From the NCBI GenBank assembly GCA_031267455.1, contig JAIRZC010000270.1:1-20736 (forward strand): DNA of 20,736 bases, in the 5' to 3' direction. This DNA is from Accumulibacter sp. (GTDB lineage Bacteria; Pseudomonadota; Gammaproteobacteria; Burkholderiales; Rhodocyclaceae). A model generated the notes under the pieces. The model ran no database searches and had not been told where the DNA came from. It saw only the letters and a list, made by a program, of their open reading frames with translations. Each line of letters begins with the position of its first letter. The first letter of the stretch is position 1. The position numbers and the translations under genes were made by a program. This document shows positions 5,727 to 14,884 of the stretch, piece by piece.

Positions 5727-7988
5727 TCATTCGCTTCTCAGCCGCAGATTTCGGAAAACGACGGACTGATCGGGCGGGAACCCCGGTGAGGCGCCGGCGC
5801 GCAAACCGGCGGTCAGGCCGAAATGGACGGAATTCATTTCGGGATCGGGTATCTCGCGGCAGAGACGGATCGTCGGGGGATCGGTGACGCGATTCATCGA
5901 CATGACAATGTCGCTGCAATCGGCGCAATCGGACCAAACGGCGATTTGCGCGTGATTTCTCCCCGGCGATGCGTGGGAGGCTGGAGTGCAGGAAGCGCAT
6001 GTTGAATCGCATCCGGTGAAGATTTCGATGCGCTGGTTATGACGCGAAGGCTCGGGGGTTTCCTCAAAGGCGTTCGCTGGGGTGTGCCGACAGCCGGAGA
6101 GGCTTCCGTTGCAGGCATTGCTCAATGTTCCGGCGGCATGGCCGAGGTCTCCGTCGGAAAGGATTGCCGTATGATTTTCCTGCGGGTCGCTGTGTGTTTC
6201 ATCGTGGTGGATGTCGGTCTCGACGAGGATGGATTGGGCGCCCGGTCCCGTCTTGATCGCACCGAGCGCGGCGTTTTCTCCGCAAATCGTCGGAACGCCC
6301 GTGTCGCCCTTTACAATCTGGAAAGTGAAGCCGTAGCCGCGATCCGGGACCGGGTTGCCGAGCGCGAACTCGTCCGGGTAACCGAAACGGAATTCATAAT
6401 ATGCGCGCAAGATACTTCCCGCAAACGGAATCGGATCGGAATTCCAGAAGCAACCGCCTTTCATTCCGGCGCCCGCCGCGATCGAAACCGTCGTCGCGCC
6501 GAAGTTCTCAGCCGTTGCGATCGTGATGGGTGCGTCGCCCGCGAAAGAAAAGGCGGCGATTTTATCGAAGGAAGCCGAAGCCTTGGCCTGCCCGTTGATG
6601 CATCGCGCGATGTCGGCGCCTGAGTCGTCGGGGTCGTATTCGGACAGAGCGGTGTAATTCTCGTTCAACGGGAAAAGAACAGCGTTGCTTCCTTCGAGGT
6701 ACATTTCGGGGTCGTTTTTATCATTTACGGTCGCGCGGCTTTGGGGTGTCAAGGGGGCGGCGGTTCGCTGTACCCGCTCGCCACTGAAAAGGAGCAAGGC
6801 GCGGCAGCTCGCAGGGCTTTTGTTGAGGATGAAACTCCCCGATGGGCCGCCCGCGTAAAGCAGGTTGTCGCGCCACGCGTCGAGGAAAGCGGCTTTCCGG
6901 GGGGAAAGGGTTCCTCGGTAAACGTCAATAAATGCGCCGATTCCTTTGTCTCCGGTCGATGCGGCGGGCAGAGAAACGGGCGGCAGGGCATTCAGGTAAT
7001 TCGAAAGATCGTTCATCATCGCGTCGATCTCGACCTTGAAGTCGCTTCGCCGTTTGATGCGATCAAAAATGTCCTTGGTCGTAATCCAGAGGGCGCGGTC
7101 GTTGTTTTTTTCAGCGTCTGGATCGAGCGCCGCGCTGGCGCTTCTCGCGTCGGCGATCGTCAGCGTCGTGATGTCCGTCTCGAATGCACCAAAGCCCTCA
7201 AGGTAATTCGACGAAGCGAAGCTGCCGCAAATATTTTCTCCAGAACGAGTCTGGGAAGCCAGCGTCGTATGCGGCGCAAGGATCACGGCCAGCGGGCGAT
7301 CGTGCGCGGCCGATTTGTCGGTATCGGTCTCGGCGGGCGCGCCTCCGGCGAGCGCGCTTCCGACGACATCCCGAACGACGAACTGTCCCGGCGTATCCCA
7401 GTTCATGCCGTGAGGTTTCGGGTCGGCGTCCTTCGCGACGCCGGAAACCGCGTACCAGAGGCATTCGAGCGTGCCGTCGCGTATGATCGGAAGGCCGAGC
7501 GTTTTCCAGGGGAGACGCCCGAAAGTCGATTTGCCCGGTGCGCCGCACTTGTCGCTCTCCCCGTTGGAAAGGCCGTCATCGTCCGTATCGGGACAGGGAA
7601 GATAATAGCCGAAGTCTTGGTCCGGATTAAGATCACGGTAGGTGATCGCGAAACCGATCAACGCTTCCCTGGCCTGAAAAAGCGCCTCGGAAGTCGTCGC
7701 AATGCGCAAGACCTCGCGCGACGACGAACCGGCGAAGGCGAAAAATCCTCCGATCGCGCCCAGTACCAGGACGAGGACAAAAATCAGGAGCGCCGACCCG
7801 TCTTGTGTGTTTCGGGGAAATCCCGGGGTTCGTCGAATATCGATCAAGAGTCTGTCGGGCGGGGGAGGTCGAAGCGACAGGAAGGCAAGAGAAGCTTTCA
7901 CGGATTTTAAGCGAATAACCGCGCTATCCACGTTGAAAAGCCAAGGAATAATAAGCCGTTTTCCACTTTTCGCGGCCGGTTGGGTCAA
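5727..7988 (-). CDS. Large MSHA-type prepilin-like protein with C-terminal lectin-like domain
   Basis: Last gene of the pilus operon. A type IV prepilin-like segment, DG|SALLIFVLVLVLGAIG, places the predicted peptidase site after G64, counted from TTG 7988, followed by a hydrophobic helix and the pilin-like EALFQAREALIGFAITYRD. There is no Glu at +5, as in some minor or GspK-like pseudopilins. A conserved YLPCPDTDDDG...LPWKTLGLP block follows. From about residue 520 the protein resembles beta-sandwich L-type lectin domains (YGFTFQIVKGD, LVETDIHHDETHSD, FRNLRLRSE at the end) with many Cys. At 753 aa it is far larger than a pilin and may be a tip adhesin (inference). Start is uncertain: TTG 7988 has AGGAG about 11 nt upstream but gives a very long leader; a TTG just before IDIRRTPGF would give a more usual leader. 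The gene starts 13 nt after the previous one ends. Confidence 0.75.
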   Translation of the reverse strand: MTQPAAKSGKRLIIPWLFNVDSAVIRLKSVKASLAFLSLRPPPPDRLLIDIRRTPGFPRNTQDGSALLIFVLVLVLGAIGGFFAFAGSSSREVLRIATTSEALFQAREALIGFAITYRDLNPDQDFGYYLPCPDTDDDGLSNGESDKCGAPGKSTFGRLPWKTLGLPIIRDGTLECLWYAVSGVAKDADPKPHGMNWDTPGQFVVRDVVGSALAGGAPAETDTDKSAAHDRPLAVILAPHTTLASQTRSGENICGSFASSNYLEGFGAFETDITTLTIADARSASAALDPDAEKNNDRALWITTKDIFDRIKRRSDFKVEIDAMMNDLSNYLNALPPVSLPAASTGDKGIGAFIDVYRGTLSPRKAAFLDAWRDNLLYAGGPSGSFILNKSPASCRALLLFSGERVQRTAAPLTPQSRATVNDKNDPEMYLEGSNAVLFPLNENYTALSEYDPDDSGADIARCINGQAKASASFDKIAAFSFAGDAPITIATAENFGATTVSIAAGAGMKGGCFWNSDPIPFAGSILRAYYEFRFGYPDEFALGNPVPDRGYGFTFQIVKGDTGVPTICGENAALGAIKTGPGAQSILVETDIHHDETHSDPQENHTAILSDGDLGHAAGTLSNACNGSLSGCRHTPANAFEETPEPSRHNQRIEIFTGCDSTCASCTPASHASPGRNHAQIAVWSDCADCSDIVMSMNRVTDPPTIRLCREIPDPEMNSVHFGLTAGLRAGASPGFPPDQSVVFRNLRLRSE

Positions 7989-8001
7989 GTTCGACAGGCT
8001 C

Positions 8002-8448
8002 CTAGGTTCCGCCGGGCTTTGAACGCGTAAGCGTTCCTTCCTTCAACAGGTCGCTCGATTCGCCCGTTTCCCTAATGATCGTGTCGCCCACCCTGGCGTC
8101 GGCAGGAGGCGCGCCATCGGGCAGAATTTTTATCCGCGCGGGGTCTTCCATACGGATCGACGCTTCGATCTGCGTTACGTCGTGCGGCTGACCGTTGATC
8201 CAGACGGTTCGCTTTCCGCCACTTCGGACGACGACGCCGTCGATGGTCAGCGTCGGCGTATCCGGAACCTCTTCTTGCGTATCCGGTGTCTTGAATTGCC
8301 TCTGGCGGTCGAGTGCCTGTCGGTATTCCGGGGTGAAAAAAAGCCGTCCCAGCGTGCCCGAGGCTTCTTCCTGCGCATCGGCAGGCGGCGAAACTCCAGC
8401 GACCAGGCAGACGATGGACGCGAAGGTGGTGATTGAATGGCGATTCAT
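8002..8448 (-). CDS. Small exported pilus-assembly protein, MshK/PilP-like
   Basis: 148 aa from ATG 8448 (GAGG 5 nt upstream; preferred to an in-frame TTG at 8463). A signal peptide is visible (hydrophobic residues about 7-20, likely cleavage after PADA). The C-terminal half contains LTIDGVVVRSGGKRTVWING, resembling the small beta domain of PilP/GspC/MshK-type proteins that link inner-membrane complex and secretin. It lies 11 nt after the PilO-like gene and just before the large prepilin, the position of mshK-type genes. The family match is by position and pattern only. Confidence 0.7.
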   Translation of the reverse strand: MNRHSITTFASIVCLVAGVSPPADAQEEASGTLGRLFFTPEYRQALDRQRQFKTPDTQEEVPDTPTLTIDGVVVRSGGKRTVWINGQPHDVTQIEASIRMEDPARIKILPDGAPPADARVGDTIIRETGESSDLLKEGTLTRSKPGGT

Positions 8449-8459
8449 CGAAACCTCGT

Positions 8460-9077
8460 TCAATTGCGTTTTCCAGTCTCATCGGCCCGCGTTTTGCGCA
8501 ATGTGACCCAATCGATCCGGCAATCCGCGAGGAGGCGCGCGGCCGATTTTCCGATGTCGTCCACGCGCGTCAGGCGCGATACGTTGCAGCTCCTGACTTC
8601 GATCAGCGCTGGCGCGCGCTGGCGCAGCTGATCGATCAGACGCGTCAAATCTTCCTCGTGCAGGAGACGAACGCGCATTTTCATCGAACTTGCGACAAAA
8701 GAGAATTCGTCATTTGGCGCGATCGAGAGCGCGCGCTGCGGATCGATTTCATACTCGAAGTCAATCAGGCGCTCTTTTTCACGAATGGCGTCGATCAATT
8801 CGATCCATTCGAGGCGCTTCACCTCGCTGAGGATTCCCCGTGCCTCGATCCGGGCGTAAATCGCCGCTTTTTCCTTGATTTCGTTTTCCTCGTTGCGTAC
8901 CTGTCGGAGTTTCCGGTCGAATTCGTCGCGTTCGACGCGCGCCGCCCCGCGCGTTCGCCTTGCGGTATCGGACGATCTCATCGCCAGATACACGCCCAAA
9001 CCGCCGAGCGCGGTCAGCGTGACTGAAACGAGCAGTGCTGCGCGCAATCGCGGAAGATCGTTTTTCGTGAATTTCAC
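8460..9077 (-). CDS. mshJ: PilO-like inner-membrane pilus assembly protein (MshJ)
   Basis: 205 aa. Short cytoplasmic N-terminus, one membrane helix (about residues 13-33), then a charged coiled-coil (RVERDEFDRKLRQVRNEENE) and a mixed alpha/beta periplasmic domain: the layout of PilO/MshJ proteins, which with PilN-like partners form the alignment complex between platform and secretin. ATG 9077 overlaps the preceding gene's stop by ATGA, indicating translational coupling with the MshI-like gene. No anomaly seen. Confidence 0.75.
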   Translation of the reverse strand: MKFTKNDLPRLRAALLVSVTLTALGGLGVYLAMRSSDTARRTRGAARVERDEFDRKLRQVRNEENEIKEKAAIYARIEARGILSEVKRLEWIELIDAIREKERLIDFEYEIDPQRALSIAPNDEFSFVASSMKMRVRLLHEEDLTRLIDQLRQRAPALIEVRSCNVSRLTRVDDIGKSAARLLADCRIDWVTLRKTRADETGKRN

Positions 9078-10615
9078 GTTCCGATTTTCCGAAGGAACTG
9101 GACGACGAAAGAACGCGGCTGGTTCTCTCCGAGCGTCGTATCGTTGCCTTTCAGGGCTTTTTCGGGTTCGACGTCAAAGGGGCGTTTCAAGACTTCGACT
9201 CGCATATCAGGGATCTGGCGGCCCGCTTCGACGAAACGGTCGAACATTGCCAGCATCTGGCGGGGGCTGGCTTGGGGGCCAAGCCGTATCGTTCCGAGGA
9301 CGAGAGCGGATTCACTGTCATCTGGAACGCGGATCATGTTTGCGAAAGCCTTCTCGCTGGTCGTATTTGAATCGGCGCTGCCGATTTTCCAGTGAATCGC
9401 GTCAATCTCGATGGACGGCGCGTGTTGGAGCGCGCGACTGATTTCGGTATATAAACCCTCGGGCGAGAGGCTTTTTTTCTCGAGATCGACGTACTGCCCG
9501 ATGACAGTGCGCAGGGTATCGTGATCAATGGGCATCGGAGGAAAAGTCTTGGCGATCGCCTCATAGCGCTCCCGGAAAATCCGCGCCTCCGCCTTGAGGG
9601 CGTCGGCTTGGCCGAGGAGCGTATAGCGATCGTACAGGAGCGAGCCCGCAAACGCGAGGCAAGCCATGAGAAGCGTCGAGCCGACTCCGTAGAGCGCCAT
9701 TTTCGTCAGATCGAGATGGTAGTTATGCCGCAGGTCGTCACCAGCGAACTGGATGGCAGGCGGCGAAACGGCCATCAGTCCGAGAAATATCCATTCGGCG
9801 TGAAATTCCGGTACCGAACGCGTCAAGCCGGCTTTTCGGGAACATTGGTCGATGTCGAGGAATTTGAAGCGAATCATGCCCGTATCGGCGCAAAAATCCC
9901 GAATCGTATCGAAGTGTTTTTCGCGTGAAACGATGTACGCGGCGATGGGTTGCCGGGAGGAGCCGGCTTGCCGCTGATTATCAAGATATTGTTGGAGTTT
10001 GATCGCTTCTACGGAGATCGTTCGCGCGATGCCCGAAACCTGGTCGTCCTTGATCGCGGCGAGGCGGCTGAAGCGCAATTCCCCTTTTTCGAGGTAAATT
10101 TGCCGGAGCGACCCGCCCTGTATCGTAAGCAGGAGGCAGAATTCGTCCTTGATCCCGTTTTTTTTCAGCAGCGATTCCGCAAGCAGCGGGGGTGAATAGA
10201 CGCCCGACAGCATGATTCCCGCAGTAGTGAAAGCATTGAACCAGGGCGCGAAAAAATCGTTGTTGGTCAGCGCAAGGAGCAGGACGCGCTCGTCCTTGCG
10301 TTGCGTTTTGAGATAGCCGAGCGACTGCGAAGCCGTCAAATGAGTGGAAAAAAACGATTGTCCGAGTCTCCGGGCGATGACGGCCTCGCGGTCGGCGCCC
10401 TGGAGAAAAGGAATCGTCTCGATGTGGATGCCTTCTTCGGCGACATCGGCCAGAAGCGAAAAAACGCTGTCCGAATGTTTGCCGAGATAGTCTCCGAATT
10501 CGCGCAGGCCGTCTTCTGTCGGCGGGAAGTCGCCCTCGCCGACCAAGTCGCCTGAACGCCAGATAAAGGCGCTCATTCGGAAGGCGGTAAGGTAGAGTAA
10601 ACGGCGCGGCTTCAT
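9074..10615 (-). CDS. mshI: MshI-like pilus assembly protein (PilM-like plus PilN-like)
   Basis: 513 aa. The N-terminal ~290 residues look like the actin-like fold of PilM/MshI (FIWRSGDLVGEG near the start, IVSREKHFDTI around 228-238). A membrane helix follows at about 307-327, then a coiled coil and a periplasmic PilN-like domain ending FVVQFLRKIGT. One chain therefore joins functions that PilM and PilN share in classical type IV pili, as in MshI of Vibrio-type MSHA systems. It starts 6 nt after mshG and overlaps mshJ by ATGA. Confidence 0.75.
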   Translation of the reverse strand: MKPRRLLYLTAFRMSAFIWRSGDLVGEGDFPPTEDGLREFGDYLGKHSDSVFSLLADVAEEGIHIETIPFLQGADREAVIARRLGQSFFSTHLTASQSLGYLKTQRKDERVLLLALTNNDFFAPWFNAFTTAGIMLSGVYSPPLLAESLLKKNGIKDEFCLLLTIQGGSLRQIYLEKGELRFSRLAAIKDDQVSGIARTISVEAIKLQQYLDNQRQAGSSRQPIAAYIVSREKHFDTIRDFCADTGMIRFKFLDIDQCSRKAGLTRSVPEFHAEWIFLGLMAVSPPAIQFAGDDLRHNYHLDLTKMALYGVGSTLLMACLAFAGSLLYDRYTLLGQADALKAEARIFRERYEAIAKTFPPMPIDHDTLRTVIGQYVDLEKKSLSPEGLYTEISRALQHAPSIEIDAIHWKIGSADSNTTSEKAFANMIRVPDDSESALVLGTIRLGPQASPRQMLAMFDRFVEAGRQIPDMRVEVLKRPFDVEPEKALKGNDTTLGENQPRSFVVQFLRKIGT

Positions 10616-10621
10616 TCCCGG

Positions 10622-11821
10622 TCACACTCCGATCTTTGTGATGATGTCGTAGACGGGCCCGAGTATGGAGAGCATGATCCATCCCAAAAGGACACCCAGC
10701 ACGACGGTCGGCAAAAGTTTGATGACTTCCTGCATCTTCTCGACCGATTCCTTCACGTCGCGATTATAAAAGTAATTGACGTTCATCAGCGATGTGTCGA
10801 GCGATCCGGTGTTTTCCCCGACGCGCAGCATGCGGATCACGAGAGGCGGAAAAAGGTCGACGCTCTGAAAGGATGTCGTCACGTTCTGCCCCTCGCCGAT
10901 CATCTGCTCGACGCGCTCGAGACCGGAACGGACCGATTCGTTGCCGACGATACCCTGCGTGATCCGGATCGATTCGATGATCGGGATCCCCGAGGCGTAA
11001 AGGATGGCGAAAGTGTTCGCAAAACGCGAAAGGATGATCTTGCGCAGGATGGCGCCGGTCAGCGGAATTTTCAGTTTGATCGAATCGAAACGCGCGCGCG
11101 CCAAGGGGTTGACCTCGATCAACAGCTTCAAGAGAAAGACGAGCATGATCGGCAGGAGAAGGACGATATACCAGTAGGCGACGAGCGCATCGGAAACGAA
11201 GAAAAGGATTTTCGTCTGTGTCTCGATGGGTTGCCCCATGTTTCCGATGAAGAGTTTGAGCTTGGGTACGAGGTAGGCCATCAGGAAAAAAGTGACTCCC
11301 AGAACGATGACGCTGACAAAAGCCGGATACATGAGCAGTTTTTTCACATGCGAGGCAACCTCGTCTTCCCATTTGAGCGTCTCGGTCATGCGCAGCAAGA
11401 CTTCCGGAAGCTTGCCCATCGTCTCTCCCGCGCCGATGAGACTCACGAAGACCTTGTCGAAGATTTTCGGATGTTTTTCCATCGCCTCCGAAAGCTTTTG
11501 GCCGCCTTCGATCGATTCGATCAGGCTGGCGATGATTTCGCGGAAGCGCGGATTTTCGACGCTGTCCCGCAGGTCGGTAAGCCCCTCGAGAATCGGGACG
11601 CCGGCGCGTATCAGGAGTTCGAGATGGAAACAAAAATGGATGAGTTCCCGGCGCGGAACCGAACCACCGAAAAGAACGTGGTCGCTGACGGGCTTTCCGT
11701 TGATGAGATCGAGTTCCATGCGCTTGAGGCGCATCTCGAGGTCGACGAGGTTGAGCGCGTCGATGCGACCGGCAACGATACGCCCCGTGGAGTCAACGGC
11801 CCGGTACGTAAATAGGGCCAT
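10622..11821 (-). CDS. mshG: MshG, inner-membrane platform protein (PilC/GspF family)
   Basis: 399 aa, the usual length. Two T2SSF repeats (about residues 60-190 and 260-385) with GVPILEGL and the matching SGIPIIESI, plus GAGETMGKLPE and GENTGSLDT. Three membrane segments (about 171-193, 219-240, 370-393). This polytopic protein is the platform on which pilin subunits are inserted or extracted and is driven by the MshE ATPase encoded just upstream (4-nt gap). Confidence 0.95.
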   Translation of the reverse strand: MALFTYRAVDSTGRIVAGRIDALNLVDLEMRLKRMELDLINGKPVSDHVLFGGSVPRRELIHFCFHLELLIRAGVPILEGLTDLRDSVENPRFREIIASLIESIEGGQKLSEAMEKHPKIFDKVFVSLIGAGETMGKLPEVLLRMTETLKWEDEVASHVKKLLMYPAFVSVIVLGVTFFLMAYLVPKLKLFIGNMGQPIETQTKILFFVSDALVAYWYIVLLLPIMLVFLLKLLIEVNPLARARFDSIKLKIPLTGAILRKIILSRFANTFAILYASGIPIIESIRITQGIVGNESVRSGLERVEQMIGEGQNVTTSFQSVDLFPPLVIRMLRVGENTGSLDTSLMNVNYFYNRDVKESVEKMQEVIKLLPTVVLGVLLGWIMLSILGPVYDIITKIGV

Positions 11822-11825
11822 GGCC

Positions 11826-13562
11826 TCACATCCGGTCGGTCAGGTCGATTACGCGGCCCAGTTCTTCAAGCGAGGTTGTCCCGTCAAGCACACGCCGCAT
11901 TCCGTCGTCGGCGAGAGAAACGAACGCGTCGGCGTTGGCCGCCCGGAGTATCTCCCGCGCCGTGCTGCGATGCGCGATCAGTTCATCGATGTCGGCGTTG
12001 ACGCGCAGAATTTCCATGATCGCCATTCGCCCATGGTAGCCTTGAAAGTCGCAACGCTCGCAGCCGCAGGGACGGAAGATGACGGGGAGCGGGCCGGAGG
12101 ATTCGATGTTGAGCAGGCGCGCTTCGCGCGCCTGCGCCTGATACGGCGTTTTGCAGTGCGGGCAGAGACAACGGATCAGGCGCTGGGCGATGATGCCGAT
12201 GACGTTCCCCGCGAGAATGTCGGGAAGAACGCCGATATCGAGCAGACGGGGAATCGCGCCGATCGCTGAATTCGTATGCAGCGTCGAAAAAACCTGGTGG
12301 CCTGTCATGGCGGCGCGTACCGCCATCTCGGCGGTTTCGGCGTCGCGGATTTCGCCGACGAGGATGATGTCCGGGTCCTGACGCATCATCGAGCGGATAC
12401 CGTTTGCAAAGTCGAGCTTCGCCGCTTCGGAAACCGATGTCTGCCGGATCAGCGTGATCGGATATTCGACCGGGTCTTCCAGGGTCATGATGTTCACGGT
12501 CTCGGAATTGAGATCGTTCAAAATCGAATACAGCGTCGTCGTTTTCCCGCTTCCCGTCGGCCCGGTCAGGAGAACGATGCCTTCGGGGCGGGCGATGATC
12601 AGCTTGAGCAACTCGAGCTGCTTGTCCGTCAGGCCAAGCCCTTCGAGGGGAACGAGCCCCTTCTGGCGGTCGAGAATGCGAAGGACGATGTTTTCGCCGT
12701 GGATCGTCGGCTGGGCGGAGACGCGGAAATCGATTTGCCGTCCCCGCATGTTGAGCGTAATGCGCCCGTCCTGCGGCGAACGTGTCTCGGCGATGTTCAT
12801 GTTGCTCATGACCTTGAGTCGGACGGCCATTGCGGGCCAATAGGACTGGTGGAGCGAACGAATCTGCCGGAGGATGCCGTCGATGCGGTAGCGGATGCGC
12901 AGAAAGCCGATTTCGGGTTCGAAGTGAATATCGGACGCGCCGCGCTTGACTGCGTCGGTCAGGATCGAGTCGATCAGGCGAACGACGGGCTGGCTGTATT
13001 CATTGGCAAGCGTCTGCAAGCCGCGAAAATCGATTTCTCCCGTTTCGATCTCGTTCAAGATTCCGTCTATCGAAAGCTCGTAGCCGTAAGCCTGATCGAT
13101 TGCATGGTCGATTTCGGTTTCGCCGGAGAGCATGAGCTCGATTTCAACCGGAACGGTGTTCAGTGTGCGTATCTTGTCGAAAGCGACGATGTCGTTGATG
13201 TCCGAAACGGCAAGCGTCAGGCGGTACGTGGGTTCTTCGTAGCTCAACGGCAGCAGGTGGTGGCGTTTCGCGAGTTCGAAGGGAACAAGCGAGAGCGCCG
13301 CCGGATCGATGATGACTGCGGAAAGATCGACGCTCTTTTTTCCGAGGTTCTCGGAGAGCGCATCGCGTAGCGTGGCCTCCGAAACGAATCCGAGCGAAAC
13401 GAGGAGCTTTCCGATCGGAAGATTTTGCTTGGTCTGTTCGAGTAGGGCGATGCGGAGCTGGTCTTCGCTCAAAATCCCCTTGGAAATCAGTATCTGCCCG
13501 AGCCGCCGATGTGGTAGCATCGCCTTGGCTGCAAGGGTGTCGGCACTGGGAGAAAGATTCAT
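11826..13562 (-). CDS. mshE: MshE, pilus assembly ATPase (PilB/GspE family)
   Basis: 578 aa. The N-terminal MshEN domain (about 18-160; LGQILISKGILSEDQL, IGKLLVSLGFV) is the type known to bind cyclic di-GMP in MshE. The ATPase core has Walker A GPTGSGKTT (334-342), Asp box TLEDPVEY (360-367), Walker B DPDIILVGEIRD (396-407) and His box with STLHTN (426-431). Zinc-type Cys motifs follow (CLCPHC at 465-470, CGCERC further on). ATG 13562 overlaps the preceding gene by ATGA; M15 is an alternative start. Cytoplasmic motor that powers pilus extension. Confidence 0.96.
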   Translation of the reverse strand: MNLSPSADTLAAKAMLPHRRLGQILISKGILSEDQLRIALLEQTKQNLPIGKLLVSLGFVSEATLRDALSENLGKKSVDLSAVIIDPAALSLVPFELAKRHHLLPLSYEEPTYRLTLAVSDINDIVAFDKIRTLNTVPVEIELMLSGETEIDHAIDQAYGYELSIDGILNEIETGEIDFRGLQTLANEYSQPVVRLIDSILTDAVKRGASDIHFEPEIGFLRIRYRIDGILRQIRSLHQSYWPAMAVRLKVMSNMNIAETRSPQDGRITLNMRGRQIDFRVSAQPTIHGENIVLRILDRQKGLVPLEGLGLTDKQLELLKLIIARPEGIVLLTGPTGSGKTTTLYSILNDLNSETVNIMTLEDPVEYPITLIRQTSVSEAAKLDFANGIRSMMRQDPDIILVGEIRDAETAEMAVRAAMTGHQVFSTLHTNSAIGAIPRLLDIGVLPDILAGNVIGIIAQRLIRCLCPHCKTPYQAQAREARLLNIESSGPLPVIFRPCGCERCDFQGYHGRMAIMEILRVNADIDELIAHRSTAREILRAANADAFVSLADDGMRRVLDGTTSLEELGRVIDLTDRM

Positions 13563-14884
13563 GGCGCCAGGGCCGGGGCGCGAACACCGGAATGGGAAGT
13601 TAGCTCAAGTACCCGGTTTTTCGCCTGGTTTTCGTCGAAAGCGAATGCGCGCGAGTTTCCGAGAGCGCCGCGCAGGGCCGTTTCGTAGTACCGTACCGCC
13701 AGATTCGTTTGGTTCAAATGATCGAGGCTGACAGCGAGATTGAACGCGTAGTCGGCGTTTCCGGGATCGATGGCATAGGCGTTGAAATACGCTTGCTGGG
13801 CTTCGCTCCAGCGGTTTTGCTTCGCGTAAAGATTCCCCATCGCAAATAAAAGAGCCGGGGAACCCGGCTGAGCGGAAAGCGCGCTTTTAAGCCTGCTTTC
13901 GGAGAGTGCTGGGTCGGGGAGGCCGCGTTCGTTGATCAGGCCTGCCAGCGCCGTCGGATCCTTGGGGTCGATTTCGATCGCCCTCCGATAATACGCGTAG
14001 GCATGTTCGCGCTGCCCGGATTTTCCGGCGATCGTGGCCAGCCCAAGGAGGGCGTCGATATTTTCCGGATCGGAGCGCAATACCGCCTCGTAATGCGGCA
14101 GTGCCTCGCCGGGCCGACCTGCCTGCAAAAGATCGTAGGCTTTTTCGAGCTTCGGATCGACGCCGGACCTGTCTCTGCTCAAACGGATTGGGCTTTCAGC
14201 GGCGCGGGCCGCCGAAAGTCTTGACGTCGGCGCGGAGAGTCCTCCGGATTCGACCGGGCTTGCCGCGGAAAAGATCGGGCGCGAAGCCGTCGGAGGGTGA
14301 ACGGGCAAAGAAGGCAAAGGCTCGGAAGCCGCGCTGGCTACCGCAGGGGGCGGAGAGACCTGCGAAACATTAGGCGCAACGGAGGGCAAAGGCGCTTGCG
14401 TTGCGGGTAGGAGATTCGCCTGCGCCAAGGGCGGCGCTGAGGGAACGACCGTCTGCGATACGGGAGGAAGGGGCATCGGCCTTGGCGCGCTCGAAACGAG
14501 CGGGCGCGTCAGCGAATTTCCAGTGATCAGCTTGTATTGGCGCCAAAAATGAAAGACAGCGACGGACGCCATGACGAGCAGAACCGCGAGCGTGATCCAG
14601 AAGGCAAGGCTCGGCCCGCGCGTCTTTTTTGCTGCGAAAAGCCTGCGCGCCAGCGCGCGCTCGGACGCGGTTTCATCGTGCGCGCGCTTCGGTGGCTCCG
14701 CAAGGCCGGCCGCGAGAGAAAGATCGTCGTCGGGCAGGCCGGAAAGCACGGTGGGGCCTGCGCCGGCCGGCTGGGACGAAAGCGGTTCGAGTTCGAGCGA
14801 AGGCACCTCATGCGAAGGCTCGTCGCCGACCGTCTGATTCTGGGATTCCTCGGCGCGCTTGAGCGCTTCCATGAGCAGGCTCAT
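13559..14884 (-). CDS. mshN: MshN-like TPR protein
   Basis: 441 aa. Cytoplasmic N-terminus starting MSLLMEALKRAEESQ, typical for this pilus/secretion family, one membrane helix (about 92-114), a Pro/Ala/Ser-rich linker (about 125-235), then TPR repeats (about 240-430; LQAGRPGEALPHYEAVLRSD, YYRRAIEIDPKDPTAL). MshN-type proteins occur in MSHA clusters between mshL and mshE and probably act as scaffold for the envelope-spanning machine. It overlaps both neighbours by ATGA. Confidence 0.85.
   Translation of the reverse strand: MSLLMEALKRAEESQNQTVGDEPSHEVPSLELEPLSSQPAGAGPTVLSGLPDDDLSLAAGLAEPPKRAHDETASERALARRLFAAKKTRGPSLAFWITLAVLLVMASVAVFHFWRQYKLITGNSLTRPLVSSAPRPMPLPPVSQTVVPSAPPLAQANLLPATQAPLPSVAPNVSQVSPPPAVASAASEPLPSLPVHPPTASRPIFSAASPVESGGLSAPTSRLSAARAAESPIRLSRDRSGVDPKLEKAYDLLQAGRPGEALPHYEAVLRSDPENIDALLGLATIAGKSGQREHAYAYYRRAIEIDPKDPTALAGLINERGLPDPALSESRLKSALSAQPGSPALLFAMGNLYAKQNRWSEAQQAYFNAYAIDPGNADYAFNLAVSLDHLNQTNLAVRYYETALRGALGNSRAFAFDENQAKNRVLELTSHSGVRAPALAP

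Noticed and set aside
5429..5737. Open minus-strand frame of about 102 codons before cas3
   Set aside because: No start codon before 5581, no ribosome binding site, overlaps the end of the prepilin gene, and no family recognised; noted only as part of the intergenic region.
7985..8000. GTTCGACAGGCTC motif before the prepilin gene, resembling a dispersed repeat found in proteobacteria
   Set aside because: Only one copy was noticed in the window and no inverted partner, so a repeat element cannot be supported.
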